Assembly: GCF_001544455.2 (NCBI RefSeq)
Contig: NZ_FCOC02000001.1
Location: 248,001 to 312,000, forward strand
DNA length: 64,000 nucleotides
Direction: 5' to 3'
Origin: Caballeronia sordidicola
GTDB lineage: Bacteria; Pseudomonadota; Gammaproteobacteria; Burkholderiales; Burkholderiaceae
In this document: positions 57,449 to 64,000 of the stretch, piece after piece
Layout of the letters: every line of letters starts with the position of its first letter
Numbering within the stretch: the first letter of the stretch is position 1
Notes under the pieces: model-generated
What the model saw: the letters and a program-made list of their open reading frames with translations, nothing else
The model's database searches: none
What the model was told of the DNA's origin: nothing
Position numbers and translations under genes: made by a program

Positions 57449-58141
57449 CGCGCCGCCATCGACGTAAAGCGTTTGCCCCGTGATGAATGCGGCCTCGTCC
57501 GAGAGCAGGAACGCAATGGCCGCCGCGATCTCATCGGGTTTGCCGAAACGGCCCATTGGAACGGCCGAGAGGTATCGCTGCTCACCTTCACTGCCTACCG
57601 GATTGTTCGCTCGGAACAATTCAGTTTCGGTGGGACCCGGAGACACCGAGTTGACCGTAATACCGCTATCTGCAAGCTCCAGCGCCCAGGTGCGCGCAAA
57701 GCTTACCAACGCGCTTTTCGCGGCGGCGTAGGCCGTGCGCTGCGTCATGCCGAGCACCGTCAGGCTCGAGATGTTGACGACCCGGCCCCAGCCACGCTGG
57801 CGCATGCCGGGCAGCAGCGCCTGAACGATCTGCACCGCTGGATGCAGGTTGAGCGCGAAGACATCGTCGAGGTCGTCGAGACTGATCTCGCCAAGACGCT
57901 GCGGTTTTACCAATCCGACATTGTTGACAACGCCGTCCAACGTGTAGCGGGCCGACACATCCTGCAGCACGGCGGCTGTTGCGGCGCGGTCAGCGAGATC
58001 GACACGAATCAGTTCGCCCGGAAATTCGGTTGCTTCGCGCGCGAGCCCGACAACATGGTGGCCGGCATGAAGCAGGCGCTCGGTCAATGCGCGGCCAATG
58101 CCCTTGGTCGCGCCGGTGATCAAAAAGGTTCGATGCGTCAT
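57425..58141 (-). CDS. Short-chain dehydrogenase/reductase (SDR)
   Basis: The 238-aa protein is a classical SDR. The cofactor loop is TGATKGIG at 9-16, NNVG at 73-76 contributes the conserved Asn, and the catalytic Ser lies at 125-126 with Y138 and K142 in YAAAK. The C-terminus (FITGQTLYVDGGASIG) resembles FabG-like oxidoreductases. Substrate is unknown. It is the last gene of an operon with the peroxiredoxin (66 bp upstream) and AhpD-like genes. Confidence 0.92.
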   Translation of the reverse strand: MTHRTFLITGATKGIGRALTERLLHAGHHVVGLAREATEFPGELIRVDLADRAATAAVLQDVSARYTLDGVVNNVGLVKPQRLGEISLDDLDDVFALNLHPAVQIVQALLPGMRQRGWGRVVNISSLTVLGMTQRTAYAAAKSALVSFARTWALELADSGITVNSVSPGPTETELFRANNPVGSEGEQRYLSAVPMGRFGKPDEIAAAIAFLLSDEAAFITGQTLYVDGGASIGKLGF

Positions 58142-58207
58142 TAATTATCTCCCTTGCTTTGAGCAGTCCGGGCCGCGCCGCATCGAGCGGCGCGGGAAGA
58201 CATGCGT

Positions 58208-58879
58208 TCACGCCCTGGCTATGGCCTTTTCCAGAACCGGAAACATGTCCGATGGATCGGGACGCCGCGTGTAGTCCGGATTGACTTCCGAATACAACAC
58301 AATGCCGTCGCGGCCAATGACGTAACGTGCGGGCATCGGCAACGTCCAGCCGGGGTCGTTGTTGAAAGCCGGCAGATCGTTCTTGAGCTTTTTGTACAGA
58401 TCGATCAGGTAGTCCGGCAACGCAAAGCGCAGTCCGAAGTCAGCGCCCGCTTGGCCTTTCACATCGCTCAGTACAGGAAATCCCAGATCGTTGGTCCGCA
58501 CGGACTTTCGGCTGTTGACCGCGATCTGCGGCGAGATGGCCACGACGTTCGCGCCGTATGACTGGATCTTGGGCAGCACTTCGTTGATTGCCTGCAATTC
58601 GATATTGCAATACGGACACCACACGCCACGATAAAATGTGACCACCAGTGGCCCCTTCCCGAGCAACGCGGCTGACGAAACATCGTTGCCGTCCTGATCT
58701 TTCAGGATGAATTGAGGCGCACGGTCGCCCGCCTTGATGGCGCGGCTCGCCTGGCCGCTCGCGATCAGTTCGGCCGTGGCCCGCTCCATGACGGGATGAA
58801 TCTCCGGCGGCGCGTTGAACGGCGGTTTTCCCGCCTTGAAGTCGGCCCTGAAGGCGTCGAGCTTGTCTTGCAGTGACAT
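58208..58879 (-). CDS. Peroxiredoxin-like protein (AhpC/TSA family)
   Basis: The 223-aa product has the thioredoxin-like fold with GPLVVTFYRGVWCPYCNIEL. C88 and C91 form a CPYC motif, which is closer to thioredoxin/AhpC hybrid proteins than to a classic peroxiredoxin with distant resolving cysteine. A helical N-terminal part of 45 residues precedes it. I start at ATG 58879 because GGAG is seven bases upstream; ATG 58885 is too close to it. The gene follows the AhpD-like gene by 27 bp. Confidence 0.88.
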   Translation of the reverse strand: MSLQDKLDAFRADFKAGKPPFNAPPEIHPVMERATAELIASGQASRAIKAGDRAPQFILKDQDGNDVSSAALLGKGPLVVTFYRGVWCPYCNIELQAINEVLPKIQSYGANVVAISPQIAVNSRKSVRTNDLGFPVLSDVKGQAGADFGLRFALPDYLIDLYKKLKNDLPAFNNDPGWTLPMPARYVIGRDGIVLYSEVNPDYTRRPDPSDMFPVLEKAIARA

Positions 58880-58906
58880 GAGCATTCTCCGGTTGAGCAG
58901 GATGGG

Positions 58907-59473
58907 TTACGCGGCGACCGTAGCCGGCTTCGTCCACTCGTTGCCGCTCATGAAGGCGTCGAGTTCGGTATGGACGATATGGTTCGTGTAATTGCTCATC
59001 ACCTTCGTCGCGACGCCCAGTATGACTTCGAGCACGTTTTGGCGGGTGTAGCCGGCAGCGAGAAAGGCATCGACATCTGCATCAGGAACAAAGCCCCGCT
59101 GACGGACCACGAGCGTGGTGAACAGATGCAGGGCTTCGAGTTTCGCATCGGGCAACGGCGTCCCTGCACGAAGGGCCGCAATCACGCCCGCGTCCATCTT
59201 GATCATCTTGGCGAGCGCGCTATGACCCGCCATGCAGTAATGGCAGTTGTTTTCGAAGTTGGAGGTCAGATAGACGACTTGCTGCTCGTGCGGTGTCAGC
59301 GAGCTTTTCGAAAACAGATCCCACAGCGCCGAGTAGCCAGCGAGAAGCGCCGGTGACTCGGCCATATGCGCCTGAAGGTTCGGCACAAAGCCGAAAGCCC
59401 GCTTTGCGCCTTCGAGACCGGCCTTCGATCCATCGGGTGCGTTTTCGATCGTGTAGGTTTGGAATGTGCTCAT
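58907..59473 (-). CDS. AhpD-like carboxymuconolactone decarboxylase family protein
   Basis: The 188-aa protein is all-helical and holds the AhpD signature ENNCHYCMAGHSAL: C77 and C80 as redox cysteines and H84. AhpD proteins use this pair to feed electrons to AhpC, so pairing with the adjacent peroxiredoxin makes sense. ATG 59473 (MSTFQTYTIENAP) is seven bases after AAGGAG and is first in its operon. It is divergent from the ureohydrolase gene across 246 bp. Confidence 0.9.
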   Translation of the reverse strand: MSTFQTYTIENAPDGSKAGLEGAKRAFGFVPNLQAHMAESPALLAGYSALWDLFSKSSLTPHEQQVVYLTSNFENNCHYCMAGHSALAKMIKMDAGVIAALRAGTPLPDAKLEALHLFTTLVVRQRGFVPDADVDAFLAAGYTRQNVLEVILGVATKVMSNYTNHIVHTELDAFMSGNEWTKPATVAA

Positions 59474-59624
59474 CGTTTTGCTCCTTGGTGTTGAATAACG
59501 TGAGCAAATGATGGAGGGCTTGCCATCCTTCCGGAAGGCACGTGCTGTCGATAACACTCATTCCCTATGGGCATAAAGCTTTGGAGCCAAGCGCGAGCGG
59601 AGACATCACCAAACCAACAAACTG

Positions 59625-59639
59625 TATCGCATAGCGATA
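59625..59639. promoter_or_regulatory. Palindrome TATCGC-ATA-GCGATA in the divergent gap
   Basis: A perfect inverted repeat with six-base arms and a three-base centre lies 152 bases upstream of the AhpD-like gene and 81 bases before the ureohydrolase ATG. Its form would suit a LysR-type or other dimeric regulator. No binding data exist here. Confidence 0.4.
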
Positions 59640-59685
59640 ATTATGATCCGTTGTGCAATTAATTAGGCGCGGATACGCTCTTTTC

Positions 59686-59702
59686 CGTTGTGTGCCACAA
59701 CG
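59686..59702. promoter_or_regulatory. Palindrome CGTTGTG-TGC-CACAACG upstream of the ureohydrolase
   Basis: Seven-base arms are inverted around TGC, ending 17 bases before the ureohydrolase ATG. A third CGTTGTG half-site lies at 59649-59655, 37 bp from the first arm. The arrangement suits an operator of the downstream genes, possibly for the IclR protein encoded at 63005. Confidence 0.45.
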
Positions 59703-59719
59703 CGAAAGGACCGAACCTG

Positions 59720-60673
59720 ATGTTTCCAAATGACATTGAACACCTCACATCCCATCGCAGTTTCATGAACGTGCCCACGCGGCGCGGCGCGAACGAAGCA
59801 CCCGCGCTCGCATGCGTGATCGGCATTCCCTTCGACTGCGGGACGCATCCGTTTCGCGTCGGTTCACGCGAAGGCCCCGACGCCATTCGCCGTCAGTCCC
59901 ATCTGCTTCGCCCGTTCTTTGTCGACGCAGCGGGAGCTCATGCAAACGCAGTCGACTTCCTGCGCCTGATCGATCTCGGCAATGTCAACTGCCATCCTGG
60001 AGAAATCGAGAAGAGCTACCCGCTGATCGAGTCCGCAATCGACGCGATCATCGCGGCCAGCGCCGTACCCATTTCGATGGGAGGCGACGGTGCGGTCACG
60101 CTTCCGCAGCTTCGCGCCGTCGCGAAGCATCACCCCGATTTCGTGGTGCTTCATATCGACGCTCATACGGATACCTACGCAATTGAAGGTTTCAACACAG
60201 CCACGACCTTCACCCGCGCGGCGGAAGAAAAGCTGCTCGATGTCGAACGCAGCTTTCACGTTGGCGCACGCGGCACGACATTCATGGACGGCGTACTCGG
60301 GTTCGGCCGGTCCCTCGGATACAACGTGATTCCGTTCTCTGAATTCGACGCCGACCCGCGAGCATGTATCGAGCGGATCCGGCAGCGGATCGGGACACGA
60401 CCGGTCTACCTGTGCTTCGACATGGACATCTTCGATCCGTCATGTGCGCCAGGCGTATGCACGCCCGAATGGGGCGGACTGAATGCGAAGGAAGGACTGG
60501 CGCTGCTTCGTGCGCTCGCTGGCTTGAACTTCGTCGCCTTCGACGTGAATACCGTCTCTCCCGCACAGGATATCGGCGAGACCACAGCCTTCCTCGCCGC
60601 AACTGTCATGCATGAATGCTGTGCGCTGGCTGCGCAAACGCCGCGGCTGGCTGCAACGCGCCACGCTTCGTGA
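59720..60673 (+). CDS. Ureohydrolase (arginase/agmatinase) family protein with altered active site
   Basis: The 317-aa product has the binuclear metal ureohydrolase fold. HIDAHTD (D147, H149, D151) and FDMDIFDPS (D234, D236) are present. But the first metal motif reads GGDGAVTLP, with Gly at 124 where the family has His in GGDH. The later DVNTVSP has Thr278 where agmatinases and arginases usually have the guanidinium-binding Glu. The enzyme may thus act on a different amidino or amide substrate. I chose ATG 59720 after AAAGGA; a GTG at 59690 is an alternative. The ABC transporter genes that follow imply it works on an imported compound. Confidence 0.88.
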   Translation: MFPNDIEHLTSHRSFMNVPTRRGANEAPALACVIGIPFDCGTHPFRVGSREGPDAIRRQSHLLRPFFVDAAGAHANAVDFLRLIDLGNVNCHPGEIEKSYPLIESAIDAIIAASAVPISMGGDGAVTLPQLRAVAKHHPDFVVLHIDAHTDTYAIEGFNTATTFTRAAEEKLLDVERSFHVGARGTTFMDGVLGFGRSLGYNVIPFSEFDADPRACIERIRQRIGTRPVYLCFDMDIFDPSCAPGVCTPEWGGLNAKEGLALLRALAGLNFVAFDVNTVSPAQDIGETTAFLAATVMHECCALAAQTPRLAATRHAS

Positions 60674-60714
60674 AGCCCTCTTCCAATGCCCTTGACCGAT
60701 CAACAGGATCTTTC

Positions 60715-61509
60715 ATGAGAAAACCCGAATCAATTTTGGCGTCCGTCATCGTCGTGTCGGCGAGCCTGCTTGCTCATGCAGCGCACGCTCATTCGATCGA
60801 CGAAGTGCTCGCAAGCAAGACGCTCACTGTCGTCACGACTGCATCAAGTCCGCCGCATGGCTTCATGGATCCGGCGTCGAACACGCTCAAGGGCATCATG
60901 GTCGATCTCGCGCAAGGAATCGGCAAGCAGATGGGCGTGACGGTCAAACTCATCGATGTGCCCTTCGACGGCCTCATCCCGACCTTGACTTCGGGTCGCG
61001 CGGACTTGATGTCGGCCCCTCTTTTCGTAACCGATGAACGAAGCAAGGTGGTCGATTTCACGACACCCGTATATGGCTGGGGCGAAGGCGTGGTAGTCAG
61101 CGACAAACAGCCGAAGCACTTCGGCCGCCTCGATGACTTCAAGGGCGAGAAGGTAGGCACGCTCGTGGACAGTGTGCAGTACAAAATGATCAAGGATCTG
61201 CCGGGCACGCAGGTATCGACCTATCCCGATTACTTTTCGCTGCTCGCGGACATTCGCGCAGGCCGGGTGGATCTCGGCGTGGTGGATCCGCCTAGCGTCT
61301 TGTACCAGATCAAGCTGAAGTCCATTCCGGGCGTGAAGCTGGACGACGCCTACCACCCGCAAAAGAGCTGGTTTGTGGCTGGCGCGGTGCAAAAGAACAA
61401 TCAGCCCCTGCTGGATGCGATCAACCACGCTATCGCCACGATGAAGCAGGATGGCGAACTGCGTGCCATCCTCACGAAATGGGGCGTCGCCAATCTGGAA
61501 GCGAAATGA
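60715..61509 (+). CDS. ABC transporter substrate-binding protein, polar amino-acid family
   Basis: The 264-aa protein has a signal peptide (MRKPESILASVIVVSASLLA through AHA) with cleavage before HSIDEVL. The mature part is an SBP_bac_3 fold. DERSKVVDFTTP gives the arginine expected to bind the ligand's carboxylate, and VDLGVVDPPS the aspartate expected to bind an amino group. It probably carries an amino-acid-like ligand. AGGA precedes the ATG. It lies 41 bp after the ureohydrolase, probably in the same operon. Confidence 0.92.
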   Translation: MRKPESILASVIVVSASLLAHAAHAHSIDEVLASKTLTVVTTASSPPHGFMDPASNTLKGIMVDLAQGIGKQMGVTVKLIDVPFDGLIPTLTSGRADLMSAPLFVTDERSKVVDFTTPVYGWGEGVVVSDKQPKHFGRLDDFKGEKVGTLVDSVQYKMIKDLPGTQVSTYPDYFSLLADIRAGRVDLGVVDPPSVLYQIKLKSIPGVKLDDAYHPQKSWFVAGAVQKNNQPLLDAINHAIATMKQDGELRAILTKWGVANLEAK

Positions 61510-61546
61510 CTTGGCGCACGTGGCAGGACAAGAACAAAGGCATCCG

Positions 61547-62239
61547 ATGACCTGGGATACGTTAAAAACCTATCTGGAGCCACTATCCGAAGGCGCGACG
61601 TGGACGCTGGCGCTGTTCTTTGCGTCAGCGCTGCTTGCGGTCGCCGTCGGGCTTCTGGTCTGTTTCGCCCGCATGTCCGGGCATGCGTGGCTGCGCACGT
61701 CGGCGAAGACGTACATCGAAATCGTGCGTGGCACGCCCCTTCTCGTGCAGCTCTTTTTCATCTATTACGGCTTGCCCGAACTGGGTATTGTCATGCCCGG
61801 TTTTCCCGCCGGTGTACTCGGGCTTACGATCAACTTTGGCGCTTATCTCGCGGAGTTGTTCCGTGGCGGGATTCAGTCCGTGGATAACGGCCAGTTCGAG
61901 GCTTCGCGCGCGCTCGGCCTTACGCGCATCCAGCGGCTGCGTGTGATTGTCATGCCGCAAGCGCTGCGCACGATTTTCCCCGCTCTGGGCAATTACGCAC
62001 TCGTCCTCGTCAAGGACACGTCACTCGTCGCCGTAATCAGCGTGTATGAACTGATGCGCGCTGGTCAGATGCTGGCCGGCGCCACGTTCCGCTCGCTGCT
62101 CGTCTATTCGATGGTCGGTGCGATCTACTTTCTGATGTGCAGCGTGCTGTCGTACGTGTTTCGCCGTATTGAGAAGCGCCTGACCGTACCGGGTTACTGG
62201 GACGGCGCATCCGAACACAACCCCATCACCAAGATATGA
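61547..62239 (+). CDS. Amino-acid ABC transporter permease
   Basis: The 230-aa protein has five or six membrane helices and the HisM/GlnP-type start [20 protein letters not shown]. The EAA loop that docks the ATPase reads [20 protein letters not shown] (about 120-139). Only one permease gene is present, so the transporter probably uses a homodimer. ATG 61547 follows AAAGG by seven bases. Its stop overlaps the ATPase start (ATGA). Confidence 0.93.
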   Translation: MTWDTLKTYLEPLSEGATWTLALFFASALLAVAVGLLVCFARMSGHAWLRTSAKTYIEIVRGTPLLVQLFFIYYGLPELGIVMPGFPAGVLGLTINFGAYLAELFRGGIQSVDNGQFEASRALGLTRIQRLRVIVMPQALRTIFPALGNYALVLVKDTSLVAVISVYELMRAGQMLAGATFRSLLVYSMVGAIYFLMCSVLSYVFRRIEKRLTVPGYWDGASEHNPITKI

Positions 62240-62985
62240 GCGACGCCATGCAAGATCCGATGATCGCGATGAAAGGCGTGTCGAAATGGTATGGCGACTT
62301 CAAGGTGCTGAACGGGGTCGACCTGCATGTGCAGCCGGGCGAAAAGCTGATCCTTTGCGGACCGTCCGGCTCGGGAAAGTCGACCACCATCCGGCTGCTG
62401 AACCGGCTCGAGGAACATCAGGAAGGACAGATCAGGGTGAACGGCATCGAGATGAACGGCGACATCCGCAACATCCAGCGCATTCGCGCCGACGTTGGCA
62501 TGGTGTTCCAGCACTTCAATTTATTTCCTCACCTGACCGCGCTGCAGAACTGCACGGTGGCGCTGCGGCTCGTCAAGAAGATGCCCGTTCGCGAAGCCGA
62601 AGAGCGCGCCATGCGCTATTTCGAGCGCGTTAGAATCGCGCAGCACGCAGGCAAATACCCAGGCCAGTTGTCGGGTGGCCAAAAGCAGCGTGTAGCGATT
62701 GCGCGCAGCCTCTGCATGGAGCCGAAAGTCATGCTGTTCGATGAGCCAACCTCCGCGCTCGATCCGGAAATGGTGAAGGAAGTACTGGACGCCATGGTTC
62801 AGTTCGCGCGCGACGGCATGACCATGGTATGCGTCACACACGAAATGGGTTTTGCACGTGAGGTAGGCGACCGCGTTGTCTTCATGGACCGCGGGGAAGT
62901 GGTGGAAACGGGCACGCCCGCGGATTTCTTCCGCGCTCCGCAGACACCGCGCGCCCGCGAATTTCTCGGCCAGATCCTGGCATGA
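62236..62985 (+). CDS. Amino-acid ABC transporter ATP-binding protein
   Basis: The 249-aa ATPase has Walker [10 protein letters not shown] at 42-50 and Q-loop [12 protein letters not shown]. Its signature is [15 protein letters not shown], followed by Walker [14 protein letters not shown] and the H-loop [12 protein letters not shown]. These are hallmarks of the polar amino-acid importer (GlnQ/HisP) group. It completes a binding protein-permease-ATPase set; the IclR gene starts 19 bases after its stop. Confidence 0.96.
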   Translation: MSDAMQDPMIAMKGVSKWYGDFKVLNGVDLHVQPGEKLILCGPSGSGKSTTIRLLNRLEEHQEGQIRVNGIEMNGDIRNIQRIRADVGMVFQHFNLFPHLTALQNCTVALRLVKKMPVREAEERAMRYFERVRIAQHAGKYPGQLSGGQKQRVAIARSLCMEPKVMLFDEPTSALDPEMVKEVLDAMVQFARDGMTMVCVTHEMGFAREVGDRVVFMDRGEVVETGTPADFFRAPQTPRAREFLGQILA

Positions 62986-63004
62986 CCTTGACCACGGAAC
63001 CAGC

Positions 63005-63799
63005 ATGAGCGAACAGGACAATCCAGAAGATTCGCGTCTTTTTATTACGTCGCTCGCACGCGGATTGCATCTACTGGCAGCCTTCCGGGAAGACCATTCG
63101 TCGATGAAACTCGCTGACCTGGCGCTTGCCGCGAACATGAGCAAGAGCGCAGCCCAACGCTTCACGCATACGCTCGTCACGCTCGGCTACCTACGCAAGA
63201 ACGATGTCAGCAAGGAGTATTCACTCGCGCCGCGCTCGCTGGAAGTTGGGTTGCGTTATCTGCAAACCAGCCAGTTGATCAGTAATGCGAACCCTTATCT
63301 GCATTCGTTGAATCGGGCATGTCAGGAAACATGCAGCCTTGCCGAACTCGACGGTCTCGACATGGTGTACGTTTCGCGGTTTCCGGCGCAAAAAGAAATG
63401 TTCGTCAACATGCCGATCGGCATGCGGCTGCCGGTCTATTGCACGGCGTCGGGACGCGCCCTGCTTTCACGGCTCGAGCCGGAGCGCGCGTCGGAGATGC
63501 TGGCGGCGTGCACGCGGGTCGCCTACACCACGGAGACCATCACCGACCTGGCAAAACTCGAAGCTCTGCTGGCCGAGGCACGCACAAACGGATTCGCCTG
63601 GGCGAACGGCGAGTATTACAACGGTGATATCAATGTCAGCGCGGCAATTCTGGCGCCCAACGGCAAACCCGTCGGCTCCGTGAACGTCTCCGCGCCTTCG
63701 AGCCGCTGGACCCTGGCAAAAGTCATCGACGAGATTGGACCGCAAGTCCTCGAGACTGCCCGCGCAATCGGCGGTTCAAGTACCTCGCGTGCGCGGTGA
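63005..63799 (+). CDS. IclR-family transcriptional regulator
   Basis: The 264-aa protein has an N-terminal winged helix (about 15-75: ITSLARGLHLLAAFREDHSS and NMSKSAAQRFTHTLVTLGYL) and a C-terminal IclR effector domain (about 95-255: GMRLPVYCTASGRALL, NGEYYNGDINVSAAI and PNGKPVGSVNVS). IclR regulators sense small carboxylic or aromatic ligands. Its place at the end of the transporter operon suggests it controls import and breakdown of the substrate. The CGTTGTG palindrome is a candidate site. Confidence 0.93.
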   Translation: MSEQDNPEDSRLFITSLARGLHLLAAFREDHSSMKLADLALAANMSKSAAQRFTHTLVTLGYLRKNDVSKEYSLAPRSLEVGLRYLQTSQLISNANPYLHSLNRACQETCSLAELDGLDMVYVSRFPAQKEMFVNMPIGMRLPVYCTASGRALLSRLEPERASEMLAACTRVAYTTETITDLAKLEALLAEARTNGFAWANGEYYNGDINVSAAILAPNGKPVGSVNVSAPSSRWTLAKVIDEIGPQVLETARAIGGSSTSRAR

Positions 63800-63837
63800 A
63801 CGCTGCGGCGGCTATAGCAATTACTCGTACTACAAAA

Positions 63838-64000
63838 TCACCGGACTTCGATGCTGGACTCCGCGAGATCCGTAAAGGCAGCAATCGCTTTCGCGCCTCT
63901 TCGCGACCGCAAGCACACAACATAGGAATGCGTGAAGCTCTTGTGATCTGAAATGTGCAGGACGTGAAGATTGTCGTGGGACCGATACTCCGCCTGAGAC
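63838..64000 (-). CDS. C-terminal end of a probable LysR-type regulator (window edge)
   Basis: An open minus-strand frame enters from the right edge and ends with TGA at 63838. The visible 54 residues end RRGAKAIAAFTDLAESSIEVR, preceded by HISDHKSFTHSYVVCLR. The pattern (SYVVCLRSRRGAKAIAAF) resembles the last helix-strand pair of LysR effector domains. The N-terminal part is outside the window, so the family is a guess. Confidence 0.55.
   Translation of the reverse strand, partial: SQAEYRSHDNLHVLHISDHKSFTHSYVVCLRSRRGAKAIAAFTDLAESSIEVR

Overview
The window is about 64 kb of high-GC chromosome from a betaproteobacterium of the Burkholderiaceae. Gene order and protein sequence both resemble Paraburkholderia, Caballeronia or Burkholderia. 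The evidence is the unbroken rpsB-tsf-pyrH-frr-uppS-cdsA-dxr-rseP-bamA-skp-lpxD-fabZ-lpxA-lpxB-rnhB block, the smc-zipA-ligA-def block, the dapC-dapD-dapE-prmB run and the Burkholderia-like protein variants. I could not run a database search, so the genus is an inference. I see no rRNA, CRISPR array, insertion sequence, phage gene or obvious pseudogene. Almost all of the window is core genome.

Positions 1-15.7 kb (minus strand) hold a translation and envelope-biogenesis supercluster. It starts at a good promoter before rpsB and runs into rnhB, which is cut by the window edge. A structured leader precedes rpsB, a terminator-like hairpin lies between rpsB and tsf, and a 344-bp gap with a second hairpin separates tsf from pyrH. 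Output is therefore probably graded along the cluster. The genes supply ribosome components, isoprenoid and phospholipid precursors, lipid A synthesis and the outer-membrane protein assembly machinery. Divergently, 15.8-21.7 kb carries map, glnD, rluB (with a striking 120-bp tandem repeat coding an Arg/Gly/Pro-rich tail) and an unknown 78-aa gene.

Positions 21.8-29.6 kb (minus) carry smc, a zipA-like gene, ligA and a peptide deformylase. Positions 30-36.2 kb (plus) carry lysine/peptidoglycan precursor genes (dapC, dapD, dapE), an ArsC-like protein, prmB and a cardiolipin synthase. Next come gpx, an ABC-F ATPase, a small Burkholderia-type protein, radA, alr, lplT, thiM-thiE-thiD, and a tightly overlapped minus-strand chain tsaB-rimI-UDG4-DUF1853.

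Positions 49-55.6 kb contain an acyl-CoA-binding protein, an RhlE-type helicase with a long leader, isocitrate lyase with a repeat-rich upstream region, a universal stress protein, a GGCT-like protein, an AraC regulator and an acetyltransferase. A tRNA-Glu/tRNA-Asp unit with a near-consensus promoter follows.

The last 8 kb is the most accessory-like part. A LysR regulator faces an AhpD-like/peroxiredoxin/SDR operon. Divergent from that operon is a ureohydrolase-family gene whose active-site motifs are altered at two usually conserved positions. It is followed by a polar amino-acid ABC transporter and an IclR regulator. Two palindromes lie in the divergent promoter region. This ureohydrolase-transporter-IclR module is the best candidate here for an uncharacterised catabolic system. 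A truncated gene, probably LysR-type, enters at the right edge.
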